Shown here: in pieces, positions 23,514 through 32,739 of the stretch
How the letters are laid out: each line of letters opens with the position of its first letter
How positions within the stretch are numbered: the stretch's first letter is position 1
Origin: CAIKNB01 sp964415965
GTDB lineage: Bacteria; Patescibacteriota; Patescibacteriia; 2-12-FULL-60-25
Length of the DNA stretch: 64,000 bases
Reading direction: 5' to 3'
NCBI GenBank assembly: GCA_964415965.1
Contig: CAYQCK010000001.1
Span: 372,001-436,000 of the forward strand
Notes under the pieces: model-generated
Database searches by the model: none
The model's input: the letters and a program-made list of their open reading frames with translations, nothing else
Told to the model about the DNA's origin: nothing
Translations under genes and position numbers: made by a program

Positions 23514-23780
23514 ATGGGCGCTGTTTGCGGTAATTGCGGGAGAGAAATGCGTTGGATGAAAAGGCAATGCAGCTGCGGAAGCTCGGATTGGGTGAGCGAA
23601 GGCCGCTGGGAGTGGATCAAACATTGTCGTGAGCGGGACGAGGTAGAAAGACTGGAACATAGGATTCCGACCATGGAATCGATTGATGAACTGCGCCGGA
23701 TCATCAGCGAATGGAGAGGTTCGGTGCATGACATGGCGGTGGCGCGTCTCGCGGAGCTCGCTCGGGGAAAGAAAATATGA
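23514..23780 (+). CDS. Small zinc-ribbon protein
   Basis: 88 residues from the ATG at 23514 (AGAGG at 23501-23505). The N-terminus holds four zinc-ligand cysteines as CGNCGREMRW and QCSCGSSDW, followed by a helical charged tail. It overlaps the next gene by four bases (ATGA), showing translational coupling. Nucleic-acid or protein binding is likely; function unknown. Confidence 0.6.
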   Translation: MGAVCGNCGREMRWMKRQCSCGSSDWVSEGRWEWIKHCRERDEVERLEHRIPTMESIDELRRIISEWRGSVHDMAVARLAELARGKKI

Positions 23781-24160
23781 ACCAAAAAGCGCAAATCATC
23801 GTCGATTTGATCCTGAAGGATACTGAACGCGACGATAGCTGGCCACGTGAGCTGGAAGGCTGGCGGGACAGGGCCAAGGCCACGCTGGAGAATCCGCACT
23901 CCTTCGATTTGCCGCCGCCGGATTTCCGCGAGGCGTGCCTGGAAGCGGCGCAAATCCTGGAGGGGATGGGCTACCAGATAGACGAGCCGGATATCAACAA
24001 GGCATTGGCCAAAAGGCGATGGGGGATGACGCCAAAATTGGATGAGTTCGGGAAACCGACGCGTTTGCCGCCTGCTAACCGCGAACAGAGCATCCGATTC
24101 GTCGCTTTCCATGTCGGCTTCAGATCCTGCGGCTGGTTCGGGCCGTGTTCGGCCAGGTGA
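23777..24160 (+). CDS. Hypothetical protein, coupled to the zinc-ribbon gene
   Basis: 127 residues, helical N-terminal half (AQIIVDLILKDTERDDSWPREL), Pro-rich patches, no signal peptide. The C-terminal 20 residues (FRSCGWFGPCSAR) look less natural and might be a frame run-out. Starts within the preceding stop codon. No family recognised. Confidence 0.5.
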   Translation: MNQKAQIIVDLILKDTERDDSWPRELEGWRDRAKATLENPHSFDLPPPDFREACLEAAQILEGMGYQIDEPDINKALAKRRWGMTPKLDEFGKPTRLPPANREQSIRFVAFHVGFRSCGWFGPCSAR

Positions 24161-24175
24161 TGAGCACCTTCTGTT

Positions 24176-24239
24176 CAGCTCCGAGAGATTCTCGCTCGGA
24201 GCTTCGACTCGGACCGTGAGGAAGCTTGTCTCGCGGTCC
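24176..24239 (+). other. Two hairpins before the gene at 24277
   Basis: 24176-24184 pairs with 24194-24202 (nine perfect pairs), and 24209-24215 with 24233-24239 (one G-U-free seven-pair stem). No T run, so this is probably a structured leader or processing site. Confidence 0.45.
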
Positions 24240-24276
24240 GTGAGAATGCACACCATGCAATTTCAGGGAGGCGAAC

Positions 24277-24900
24277 ATGTCGCGTACAACTGAAGCCGAA
24301 CGCCGGGCGGAATCGGCGCTCCGCATTAAGGAAGATTTCGAGGAAATCATCCGGGATACGGAGGATTTCGACCTGTTGCGCAACGAAATCGGGAACCGCC
24401 TAAATGCTTTCCGGCTCGAGCTGGGACGCTGGCGCGGTTTCCGCGACGAGCTTTTGGCCAAGACCCAGGTCCTGGTCCTGGATTGCCGCCATCGCGACGA
24501 AGATGATTGGCGTGACGTGGAAAGTTGGATCGACGGTTTTGACTCGGCCAAACACGCGGCCAAAGTCCACCTGTTCCAGTTCTGGAACGCCCAACCGCGG
24601 CCAGCCGTCTTCACCGAGCACTTCAGCGGCGGTGGCGACCCGGGACGGCCGGTGCTCCTGCTCGGGACTCGGCGGTTCGAAAGCCGCGACGCCATGGATT
24701 GCGTCGTGATGATCAACGGCGACTTCAGGCGGCCGGAAGGCCACGAACAGCGATGGGGAACGGTTTCCCGCCGCGACGGCATCTGGGATGTCAGGACCTT
24801 CGTCCCCCTTGGGGAGAGGGAGGGCATCACCGAGCGCGTCTTCAACGAGTGCATGGAGAAATTGTTGGGCGACGCTTGCGCCACAAGCCGGCGTCCTTAA
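24277..24900 (+). CDS. Hypothetical cytoplasmic protein
   Basis: 207 residues. AGGGAGG precedes the ATG. The N-terminal third is a charged helix pair (RAESALRIKEDFEEIIRDTEDFD); the rest is mixed alpha/beta with strands VLVLDCRHRDEDDW and DAMDCVVMING. No catalytic motif recognised. A strong Shine-Dalgarno and the neighbouring small genes suggest a gene cassette of hypotheticals (23514-25288). Confidence 0.6.
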   Translation: MSRTTEAERRAESALRIKEDFEEIIRDTEDFDLLRNEIGNRLNAFRLELGRWRGFRDELLAKTQVLVLDCRHRDEDDWRDVESWIDGFDSAKHAAKVHLFQFWNAQPRPAVFTEHFSGGGDPGRPVLLLGTRRFESRDAMDCVVMINGDFRRPEGHEQRWGTVSRRDGIWDVRTFVPLGEREGITERVFNECMEKLLGDACATSRRP

Positions 24901-24916
24901 CCTGAGGAGGGATGGC

Positions 24917-25288
24917 ATGAAAGACAGCGACTTCTGCCTGTACGTGGCAGGCGTATTCAACCGTCAGTTCGGATGCGGCGGTATCGGCTTGGCCGAGACC
25001 TTGGCCGCGCTCGAGGGCCGCCGCTTCCAGCTCGCCGTCGATGCCCTGCGGCAGGCATGGCTCGACGGCCAGGAACATTGCCAGCTGTTCGTGCCGGAGG
25101 ACCCGGCCGCGGTCAGGGCGCGCCAGCGCAAGCTGCGCCTCCGGGCCAAGGAACTCAGGCGGCTGTTGGGCGATCGCGAGCCCGCTTTCCGCCGGTCGAT
25201 CCGATATCTCCCCGAGAGCGAATGGGACGCTCTCGTGCGCCTTCTGTGCGCCTTCCGTGCTTTCCGTCAGACGGCGAAAGCCGCCTGA
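24917..25288 (+). CDS. Hypothetical protein
   Basis: 123 residues from the ATG at 24917, with GAGGAGGG upstream; the ATG at 24912 is followed at once by a stop. The middle is a basic, coiled helix (AVRARQRKLRLRAKELRRLLG). No family recognised. Last gene of the cassette, followed by a terminator. Confidence 0.6.
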   Translation: MKDSDFCLYVAGVFNRQFGCGGIGLAETLAALEGRRFQLAVDALRQAWLDGQEHCQLFVPEDPAAVRARQRKLRLRAKELRRLLGDREPAFRRSIRYLPESEWDALVRLLCAFRAFRQTAKAA

Positions 25289-25293
25289 CTTCC

Positions 25294-25320
25294 AGCCCCG
25301 GGAATCTCTCCGGGGCTTTA
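25294..25320 (+). terminator. Rho-independent terminator
   Basis: AGCCCCGG (25294-25301) with CCGGGGCT (25310-25317), followed by TTTA. Confidence 0.65.
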
Positions 25321-25354
25321 CCAAACATTAATTCTTTAGCTTTCGTACAACTTT

Positions 25355-26485
25355 ATGTTCCATTCATCTTCCTACACCGCCGAGAGCGTCACGTCCGGGC
25401 ATCCGGACAAGGTCTGCGATCAGATAAGCGACGCTATCCTCGATGCCTATCTCGCCCAGGACCCACAGAGCCGCGTGGCCGTGGAGTCCTTCGGCGGCCA
25501 CGGCTTGCTCGTCATCGGCGGTGAGGTCACGAGCCTGGGTCAAGTCGACGCCGAAGCCGTCGCCCGTCGCGTCTATCGCGACATCGGCTATCAGGACGAA
25601 CTGCGTGTCATCACCAATATCGTCCAACAGTCGCCTGACATCGCCCAAGGCGTGGATACGGGCGGCGCCGGCGACCAGGGCATCATGTATGGATATGCGA
25701 CGAACGAGACGCCGGAATTCCTGCCGCACGCCCTGGTCTTGGCGCACGCCCTGTCTTCCGGGCTTGAACGCCTGCGGACGTCCGGAGAGTTGCCATGGAT
25801 CCGTCCCGACGGCAAGACGCAGGTGAGCATCCAAGACGACAAACTCAAGACCGTACTCGTCAGCACCCAGCATGCGCCGGAGGTTTCGCAGGAGGAAATC
25901 CGCGAAGCTTTGACCGTACATCTGATCAAACCCGCTGTTTCGTCTGTCATCCCAACGAAAGTTGGGATCCAAGGGCATGACGATTCGATGGATTCCAGCT
26001 TTCGCTGGAATGACGATTTGGGTGATGTAGATGGATTAGAAATCCTCGTCAATCCGACCGGCAAGTTCGAATTGGGCGGGTTCTTCGCCGATACCGGATT
26101 GACCGGACGAAAAATCATGGTCGATACCTATGGCGGCTTGGCGCCGCACGGCGGGGGAGCGTTCTCGGGCAAGGATGCGACCAAGGTCGACCGATCTGCC
26201 GCCTACATGGCGCGCTTCGCCGCGAAGAATATCGTGGCCTCGGGCCTGGCAGACGAGTGCCTCGTCTCCGTCGCATATGCCATCGGCCGCGCCGAACCGG
26301 TCATGGTCCAAGCCGTGGACGGGCAGGGCAGGACGCTCGGCTCGGACGTCTTGTCTGGTTTTGATTTCCGGCCTCGAGCCATCATCGAGCGGCTTGGCTT
26401 GCAGGCGCCGATATTCTCGCGGACTGCCGCCTACGGCCATTTCGGCAAAGCCGATCTGCCGTGGGAGAAAATCGTCCAGGCTTGA
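25355..26485 (+). CDS. metK: S-adenosylmethionine synthetase with in-frame repeat insertion
   Basis: 376 residues. MetK signatures are complete: GHPDKVCDQISDAILD, the Pro-rich/ATP loop GAGDQGIMYGYATNE, GGGAFSGKDATKVDRSAAY and TAAYGHFG at the C-terminus. It makes SAM from Met and ATP. Compared with E. coli MetK as I remember it, the short stretch before NPTGKF is replaced by a segment (residues 198-220) encoded exactly by a 69-bp palindromic repeat. The surrounding reading frame and all active-site residues are preserved, so the enzyme is probably functional with a surface loop added. Start codon at 25355 without a clear Shine-Dalgarno. Confidence 0.94.
   Translation: MFHSSSYTAESVTSGHPDKVCDQISDAILDAYLAQDPQSRVAVESFGGHGLLVIGGEVTSLGQVDAEAVARRVYRDIGYQDELRVITNIVQQSPDIAQGVDTGGAGDQGIMYGYATNETPEFLPHALVLAHALSSGLERLRTSGELPWIRPDGKTQVSIQDDKLKTVLVSTQHAPEVSQEEIREALTVHLIKPAVSSVIPTKVGIQGHDDSMDSSFRWNDDLGDVDGLEILVNPTGKFELGGFFADTGLTGRKIMVDTYGGLAPHGGGAFSGKDATKVDRSAAYMARFAAKNIVASGLADECLVSVAYAIGRAEPVMVQAVDGQGRTLGSDVLSGFDFRPRAIIERLGLQAPIFSRTAAYGHFGKADLPWEKIVQA
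25946..26014. repeat. 69-bp palindromic repeat inside metK
   Basis: Two inverted halves, each a hairpin: 25949-25956 with 25961-25968 (loop GAAA) and 25992-25999 with 26004-26011 (loop TTTC). The outer GTCAT (25946-25950) pairs with ATGAC (26010-26014). The first 26 bases match the reverse complement of the last 26 at 22 positions. The pattern resembles the GTCATTCCCGCGAAAGCGGG family of dispersed palindromes. Its length is exactly 23 codons and it is read in frame, adding residues 198-220 to MetK. Confidence 0.85.
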
Positions 26486-26511
26486 CGGGACGTGCGTACC
26501 GGCCCTGGCTT

Positions 26512-26520
26512 TGCTACACT
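26512..26520 (+). promoter_or_regulatory. Extended -10 promoter of the L,D-transpeptidase gene
   Basis: TGC-TACACT ends eight bases before the ATG at 26529; no Shine-Dalgarno. Predicted leaderless or near-leaderless start. Confidence 0.6.
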
Positions 26521-26528
26521 CCGGGCAT

Positions 26529-27959
26529 ATGCACCGCCGTTTCTTCTGGCTGGCTTTCCTTGGCCTCGGGCTTGTCCCGGTCGCCGCTGACGCCCATGCC
26601 AACCACCCGATTCCGGTGAAGCCGGAGTTCGCTCGTCCGGCCGACGTGACCTCATGGTCTAACGGATTCAAGGATAAGCTGATTTTCCCGACCTTCGAGA
26701 AGAGCCACCAGGGCGGCGGGTTTTTGGCCGCCGGCGATTTGGACGGGGATGATGTGGATGAGGTCATCGTCGGTTCAGGGCCGGGGCGTGCGCCCGAGGT
26801 CAGGGTTTATTCTGCGGACGGCGCGCTTATCCGTCGTTTTTGGCCGTATGCTTCGGCTTTCCGCGGCGGCGTGCGCGTCGCGGCCGGCGATGTCGACGGA
26901 GACAAGAAAACCGAGATTATCGTCGCTCCGGGACCAGGTATGGAGCCCCGGCTGAAAATATTCGATGCCCTCGGCAAGGAAAAAGTGAAGGGCGGCGGGC
27001 TGGCATACCAGGCCAACCTCCAGGTCGGCGTCAGGTTGGCGCTCGGAGACGTGGATGATGATGGTGTCCTGGATATCCTGACGACCCCCGGACCTGGCGG
27101 AAGATCCCATGTCCGTTCGTTCGGCACCGATCTGAAGCCCAAGGATTTTTCGTTCTTCGCTTTCAACGGCGAGATGCTGGATGGCATCAGCCTCGCGGTC
27201 CTGCGCTCCGCATCCGGCACGCTCTTGGCGGTCGCGCCCGAGAGTTGGACGACTTCCACCGTCAGGTTGTTCACTGTCGATGGTCCGGCCGCGCTTTCGT
27301 TCGAGTTCCAGCCTTTCACGGACGCCTCGTCCTCCCGCCTCGGCCTGACGCTCGCCGCCTACGACTTCAATGTCGACGGGGAAGACGAGATCGTCGCCGC
27401 GCGCAATGGTCAGGCTGAACCCGAAATCCGCATCTTCGACCATCATGGCTGGGAATTGGGGCGTTACCTCGCCGCAGATCCGAAATATCGCGGCGCGTTA
27501 TCGTTTACGGCGGTCAAAGCCGACGGATCGGGGAACGAGTTGGCGGTCATGCCGCTTGCGCCGCTGGTCACGGGTCCGCTCGATCGGCCGAAGCTCATCG
27601 AAGTCAATCTGACTCTCCAGCGCTTGTTCGCTTGGGAGCACGGCCGGCTGGCGCGGACGTTCCTCGTCTCGACCGGCATCAGGAAATACCCGACCCCGGT
27701 CATGGAGACCAAGGTGCTGAAGAAAATCCCGATGATGGACTATAAGGGATACTATGGGCCGAACCATCCGGACAACTACGACATCAAGAACGTCAAAAAC
27801 AACCTGCGTATCCGCGGATCAATCCTCATCCACTACGCCTTTTGGCACCACAACTTCGGCCACAGGATGAGCCACGGCTGCATCAACGTGGGCAACAAGG
27901 ATTCGGATTGGATTTTCGCTTGGGCGGACACCGGCACGCCGGTCGTCACCCATAATTGA
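26529..27959 (+). CDS. Secreted L,D-transpeptidase (YkuD) with FG-GAP propeller
   Basis: 476 residues. Signal peptide 1-23. Residues about 60-340 carry FG-GAP/VCBS-like blades with calcium-type loops (GDLDGDDVDEVIVG, GDVDGDKKTEIIVA, GDVDDDGVLDILTT, DFNVDGEDEIVAA). From about 355 a YkuD domain follows, with the catalytic motif SHGCINV (Ser448, His449, Cys451) preceded by HYAFWHHNFGH. It should form or exchange 3-3 peptidoglycan crosslinks outside the membrane, with the propeller as a binding module. Convergent with the prepilin gene. Confidence 0.9.
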   Translation: MHRRFFWLAFLGLGLVPVAADAHANHPIPVKPEFARPADVTSWSNGFKDKLIFPTFEKSHQGGGFLAAGDLDGDDVDEVIVGSGPGRAPEVRVYSADGALIRRFWPYASAFRGGVRVAAGDVDGDKKTEIIVAPGPGMEPRLKIFDALGKEKVKGGGLAYQANLQVGVRLALGDVDDDGVLDILTTPGPGGRSHVRSFGTDLKPKDFSFFAFNGEMLDGISLAVLRSASGTLLAVAPESWTTSTVRLFTVDGPAALSFEFQPFTDASSSRLGLTLAAYDFNVDGEDEIVAARNGQAEPEIRIFDHHGWELGRYLAADPKYRGALSFTAVKADGSGNELAVMPLAPLVTGPLDRPKLIEVNLTLQRLFAWEHGRLARTFLVSTGIRKYPTPVMETKVLKKIPMMDYKGYYGPNHPDNYDIKNVKNNLRIRGSILIHYAFWHHNFGHRMSHGCINVGNKDSDWIFAWADTGTPVVTHN

Positions 27960-27967
27960 ATCGCCGC

Positions 27968-28477
27968 TTACTCGCCGCGTTTGCCTATGGTGTAGGTCCC
28001 GGCGTAGTTGAAATTTGTCCCGTCGCAGGCCGTCACGCCCGGACTGGCGGCTCCGGCCATGTCTTCGAGCGCGTAAACAATCATGTACCACTTGCGGTCG
28101 CAGCCGTAACTTAGCGAAAAATAGCTGTAGTTCTTCTTTGTCGGCGCCCAACCGCCGGTTTCGTTCAACGGATCGGTCGGGGCATTGGTGTAGGGGGCGA
28201 GTGCGGTCTTGAGGGCGTTCCAACTCGCGTCCGCGCTGTTGGTCCAACCGCCGTTCGGCGACGTCGCTCCGCCGGAAGCCGGATAAAAGCCGTTGTCGGC
28301 GTAATACATGTCCAGGGCTTTCTGGATCATGGCGATGTCCGCCTTGCGTTTGGCGTCCCTGGCTTTCACCCGAGTCGAACCGAAAGCGACTACGGCCAAA
28401 GTCGCCAGCAAGCCTATGATGGCGATGACGACCAAGAGTTCGATCAGGGTGAACCCGGATTTTCGGGGGAATCCCAT
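27968..28477 (-). CDS. Type IV prepilin / pseudopilin
   Basis: 169 residues from the ATG at 28477. A short leader MGFPRKSG precedes the prepilin-peptidase site and the hydrophobic N-terminal helix FTLIELLVVIAIIGLLATLA, with the conserved Glu5. A helix (RKADIAMIQKALDMYYADNGFYP) and a C-terminal region with two Cys (GCDRKW, TACDG) follow, as in major pilins and PilA/GspG-like proteins. It is exported and assembled into a filament. A second ATG three codons upstream (28486) is possible. Its promoter shares an inverted repeat with the divergent giant protein gene. Confidence 0.92.
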   Translation of the reverse strand: MGFPRKSGFTLIELLVVIAIIGLLATLAVVAFGSTRVKARDAKRKADIAMIQKALDMYYADNGFYPASGGATSPNGGWTNSADASWNALKTALAPYTNAPTDPLNETGGWAPTKKNYSYFSLSYGCDRKWYMIVYALEDMAGAASPGVTACDGTNFNYAGTYTIGKRGE

Positions 28478-28486
28478 GGATGCCAT

Positions 28487-28529
28487 CAGTATATCACCTA
28501 AACCGCTTTTCTCCCGGCGTGATATACTG
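28487..28529. promoter_or_regulatory. Divergent promoters in an 11-bp perfect inverted repeat
   Basis: 28487-28497 is the exact reverse complement of 28519-28529, separated by 21 bases. Each arm contains TGA-TATACT read outward: rightward -10 at 28523-28528 for the giant secreted protein, leftward at 28488-28493 for the prepilin. The dyad could also bind a shared regulator of pilin and adhesin expression. Confidence 0.65.
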
Positions 28530-28543
28530 TCGACAAAACCAAT

Positions 28544-31500
28544 ATGCAGCAAAAATTCTATAGACGTTTGTTTTTCGGCGGTTTGAAGATCGTGTCCGCC
28601 GCTTTTTTTTAAGTTTCCTGGGTCTCTCGTGGACAAGCTTCGCCCACGCCCAATTGGCGACCCCGATCGACGGCGTCTGGGGAACGGATGGCTCGGTTTA
28701 CGCGGTTTCCGTGACCGGCACGAAAGCCTATATCGGCGGCGCCTTTTACCATGTCGGGCCTCCGGTGGGTTATGGCTTTCCGGCCAATAAGGCGACCGGG
28801 GACGCGGTCTCGGTTTATCCCAAAGTCAACGGCCGCATCTATAGCGCGATATCGGATGGCGCCGGCGGCTGGTACATCGGCGGTGATTTTACCTCGGTTG
28901 GCAGCGTCTCGACCCAGCGCCTGGCCCATGTCAAATCCGACGGTACGGCTGACGCCAGCTTCGTCAACACGATAAACAATTCGGTCAGGGCGATGGTTCT
29001 GGCCAACGGCAAACTCTATATCGGCGGGGATTTTTCCTCTGTCAACGGATATCTAAGGTCGCGCTTGGCGGCTTTGGATCCGGCGACCGCCGCGGTCGAC
29101 ACCTCATGGGTGCCGGGCGCTGACTCAACCGTCTACACGATGGCCGCGACCGGCACGCTGATATATCTTGGCGGGGCGTTCACGACCGCCGGCTCAAACG
29201 CGCGTCCGAAATTGGCGGCCGTTGACTCCACGACCGGGACGGCGAACGGCTGGGCTCCGTCGCCGAATGACGTAGTCGAGACCTTGCTGCTGAGCCCGGA
29301 CGGGAGTTCGGTCTATATCGGCGGCGCCTTCACCATGGTCGGTCCGGATACGCGCAACCACCTCGGCGCGGTCAGTCTTGCCACCGCCTCGGCGACCGCT
29401 TGGGATCCGAATGTCGACAGCAACGTGAAGACCATGTCCCGGTCCGGCGGCATCCTGTATGTCGGCGGGAATTTCACGAATATCGGCGGTGATACGCGCA
29501 ATTACATCGCAGCCGTCGACTTGGCTACCGCCTCGGCGACCGCTTGGGACCCGAACGCGAACAGCACCGTCAACGCCGTCATGGTCGACGGTACTTCGGT
29601 GTTCGTTGGCGGCGATTTCACGACGATCGGGGGTGCAACCCGCTACTATATCGCAGCTTTGGATGCATCCACCGGAAATGCCGCGGGTTCGTTCGCGAAG
29701 AAACTCAACAATTCCGCGTCTTGCCTTGCTGTGAGCTCCGATGGCGCCAGGGTATTCGTCGGCGGTGCATTCACTACCTATGGCGGCGAGGACCGTAACA
29801 ACCTTGCGCAGATCGACCTGGCGACAGGGCAGCTGACGTCATGGAATCCGAACGCCGACGGCGCAGTAATGTCGTTCGACTACAGCCCGGATGGCGCGAC
29901 TCTGTATGTCGCCGGCCAATTCGCGAATATTGGAGCCGCCGCACGTCGGGGTTTGGCTGCGTTCACCCGCTCGACCGGAACTTTGACGTCGTGGGATCCG
30001 AGCCTCAACAGCTCAGCCAATGCCATTGCCGTGGCCTCTGACGGGACTGTCTACGTCGGTGGGTCTTTTACGGCTGTCGGCGTGGATGCGAGGCAATATG
30101 TCGCAGCCGTCAATCCGACCACGGCGGCGGCGACATCTTGGGATACGGTGGCCTATCCTCCGCGCCATTATGTGCGGACCCTTGCCCTCAATCGGGCATC
30201 AAGCGAACTGTTCGTCGGCACGGGGCAGACTACCTGCACAGGAGGCTTTCCGCCGACCTGCCGTGATCGGGGCGTCGTCTATGCCTACAAGACCAGCGAC
30301 GCGACCATGGATTGGGAAAGGATCGCCAACCATCACGTCTACTCCGTGGCTTTGTCGCCGGACGAACAGCGGTTATACGTAGGCGGCGCTTTCACCATCC
30401 TGGATTCGAGCTCTTGGAGCTATCTGGCGGCGCTCAGCCCGACCGACGGGACCGACATAGCCTCTTTCGGAGTTTCGCCCAACTCGAACGTGAGCCGCGT
30501 CCTGCCTGACCCGACGGGCGTTTACCTGTATTTGGGCGGCGCCTTCACTTCCATCGATATCGGAGGCCGAATAGCCGTACGTAACCGTTTGGCGGCCATT
30601 AATGCCTATGTCCCTTCGTTGAACGGCTGGAATCCTGGCGCCGACGCCACGGTCCAGGCCTTGGCGGCTGACCGTGACTTCTCGCGGCTTTTGGTCGGCG
30701 GCGATCAGTTCGCCATCGGGGGAGTGGTAACGCCGTCTTTGGCGGAATTCGGTTCGCCGACCGTCCAGTTCTCCCGCGGTTCAGGCGGCGACACGGAATC
30801 TGTCGGGACCGTGAATGTCGAACTCAGCCTGTCTGAGGTTTCTCCGGTCGATGTGAAGGTCGAGCTCGGCATCTCGGGGACGGCGACCAATGGCAGCGAC
30901 TATTCCGCGCCCACGACGGTGACGATACCCGCTGGCAGCCTCACGGCGAGCGCGGCTTTGGTGGTCACTGATGATGCGCTTGGGGAGCTGGATGAGATGG
31001 TGGTCCTGACCATCACGCGATCTTATCATGCCTCGATCGGGAGCACTGGCCAATACGTCCACACGATTTGGGCGAACGATGGCGGGAGCGGCGGCGGGGG
31101 AGGAGGCGGAGGAGGCGGTGGCGGCGGGGGAGGAGGCGGTGGCGGCGGGTTATCCGTCAATCCGGATGCGACCCTTAAACCCGTCGGTCCATTCAGCGTC
31201 TCCATCAACCAGGGCGCGGCCAAGACGCTGTCGCGCGCCGTATTCCTCAAGCTGGCGGCCGGCGGCAACGTGACCAAGATGTCGCTCTCGAATTGGCTAG
31301 ATTTCCACAACAGCTCAATCGAACCATTCGCCAAAGACAAGATTTGGGACGTCTGCAATAACGACGGCTTGGTCTATGTCCCCGATAGCCAATGCTTGGG
31401 CGGCACGAAAACCGTATATGTGAAATTCTACACCGCTTACGGCACCGAGTCGGAGGTCTCGAGCGATGCAATCGTCTTCGAACCCCAATATTCGCCAGCC

Positions 31501-31842
31501 CAATCCCCATCGTCCGGCAACGCAACGGCCCCCGGAAAATCGGCCGCCCCCGGAAAATTTATCCCGGCCTCGCTCGTATTCAAGCGTGACCTGAGGGTCG
31601 GCAGCACGGGCGCGGACGTCCTGGCGCTGCAGAAATTCCTGAACGCCAACGGTTTCGTCCTGGTGAAATCCGGTCCGGGCTCGGTCGGCAACGAGACCTC
31701 GCGCTACGGCGCGGCGACCCGCGAAGCCATCCGGAGGTTCCAGGAGGCATACTCGGCCGCCATCCTCAAGCCCCAAGGCCTGAGACGCGGCAATGGGATC
31801 CTCGGTCCCGGCACCAGGAAATTCATCAATGCCATCAAATGA
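28544..31842 (+). CDS. Giant secreted repeat protein (delta-60/Calx-beta/peptidoglycan-binding), frameshift in signal peptide
   Basis: Open from TTG at 28654 this is 1062 residues, but the upstream in-frame codons already spell the end of a signal peptide (GLSWTSFAHA). Its start, MQQKFYRRLFFGGLKIVSAAFF, lies one frame away at 28544-28612. A -1 shift at the T8 run (28603-28610) joins them into a normal signal peptide. The mature part has about 15 propeller-like delta-60 repeats (YIGGAF, YVGGNFTNIGG), a Calx-beta domain (about 715-810), 24 consecutive glycines or so, an Ig-like domain, and a peptidoglycan-binding module (LRVGSTGADVLALQKFLN). Likely a wall-attached adhesin typical of Parcubacteria. 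The break may be phase variation or a base-calling error. Confidence 0.85.
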
Positions 31843-31843
31843 A

Positions 31844-31877
31844 AAAAAACCGCCCCGGATCGCCGGGGCGGTTTTTT
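31844..31877. terminator. Bidirectional terminator between convergent genes
   Basis: A-run, CCGCCCCGG/CCGGGGCGG with an ATCG loop, then seven T residues. Serves the giant protein gene (+) and the DUF4230 gene (-). Confidence 0.9.
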
Positions 31878-31890
31878 TGTCTGGTCGATG

Positions 31891-32496
31891 TCATTTGAAT
31901 TCGACGGCGACCTTTTTCCCCTGGGTGACGTATCCGAGGATACGGGCGGCGTCTTCCTTGGCCCTCTGGTCGGCGCGTTCGACAAGCTCGGGTTTTTGCG
32001 CCGCCTTTTCAGCTTCCTGCGACAGCATCTGGAGCGCTTCGTTGTATCCGGTATCGTTGTCGGTGAGGCGCTTCAGGATGCCTTTCTCGTTATTGACTTC
32101 AAGCGGACCGACAAGCCGCGTGTTGAAAAGGGAAGTCTTGGGTATCTTGACCGTCACCCCTTCGGCGGCGATTATGACGTCGTCCTGGCTGACTTTGGCG
32201 AAATCTATTCCGAGGTTGACTTCCATCGTGCCGCGGGCGGTTATGGTCTGGCCGAAGAAAAAATCCTTTAGGGCGCTGCCGGTCGTTTTTTTGATGACCA
32301 CCGGTTGGTCGAACATGTATGTTTGGGTCACCAGGAAGCCGCGGTCGTGCAGTGCGGTGAGGATGACCTGCGAACTGATTTCCTGCCTGATTTCGGGTTT
32401 AGGGCTGAAGATCCTGTAGCCGATGAAAGTCCCGGCGGCTACGAAAACCGTCGCCGAAAGGATCCCGACTACAGCGTATTTCAGGGCGTTTGGCAT
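31891..32496 (-). CDS. DUF4230-family membrane-anchored protein
   Basis: 201 residues from the ATG at 32496. One N-terminal helix (residues 5-27), then an extracytoplasmic domain with the DUF4230 pattern: LTALHDRGFLVTQTY, ITARGTMEVNLGIDFAKV, VTVKIPKTSLFNTRL and a charged helical tail. The family is widespread in Gram-positives and CPR with no known function. The start is supported by TACTCT eight bases upstream on the minus strand (leaderless); an in-frame start at 32535 would add a hydrophobic stretch. Confidence 0.78.
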   Translation of the reverse strand: MPNALKYAVVGILSATVFVAAGTFIGYRIFSPKPEIRQEISSQVILTALHDRGFLVTQTYMFDQPVVIKKTTGSALKDFFFGQTITARGTMEVNLGIDFAKVSQDDVIIAAEGVTVKIPKTSLFNTRLVGPLEVNNEKGILKRLTDNDTGYNEALQMLSQEAEKAAQKPELVERADQRAKEDAARILGYVTQGKKVAVEFK

Positions 32497-32613
32497 ATGG
32501 AGAAAGAGTACCTTAATCGGAGAGATTTGTCCCACATTGAGCTTGGACGGCTTCAGGAATTAGCCGAAATTCGGCAAAAAATTACAGGCATAAACGGTCG
32601 AATGAAAAATCTG

Positions 32614-32619
32614 TATACT
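32614..32619 (+). promoter_or_regulatory. -10 element (TATACT) for the gene at 32740
   Basis: CTG-TATACT in the spacer between divergent genes, 12 bases before a small frame at 32631 and 121 bases before the main gene. No good -35 identified. Confidence 0.45.
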
Positions 32620-32630
32620 AGAGTTTGACA

Positions 32631-32732
32631 ATGAGCCATGATTATGGCAAGTTGTCTATCCTCGCATCGCGAGGGTTTGGCTGCACTTTTAACAAAGGAA
32701 AGGAAACGGTATCGAGTGTCCAAAAGCAGTGA
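32631..32732 (+). CDS. Possible 33-residue upstream peptide
   Basis: The ATG at 32631, 11 bases after a TATACT -10, opens 33 codons (MSHDYGKLSILASRGFG...). Its TGA overlaps the GAGGG ribosome site of the gene at 32740. This could be a translated leader coupled to the main gene. No homology recognised. Confidence 0.25.
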   Translation: MSHDYGKLSILASRGFGCTFNKGKETVSSVQKQ

Positions 32733-32739
32733 GGGTAAG

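Noticed and set aside
31094..31149. Poly-glycine stretch as an assembly artefact
   Set aside because: The codons vary (GGC, GGG, GGA, GGT) and the frame stays open on both sides, so it reads as a real linker.
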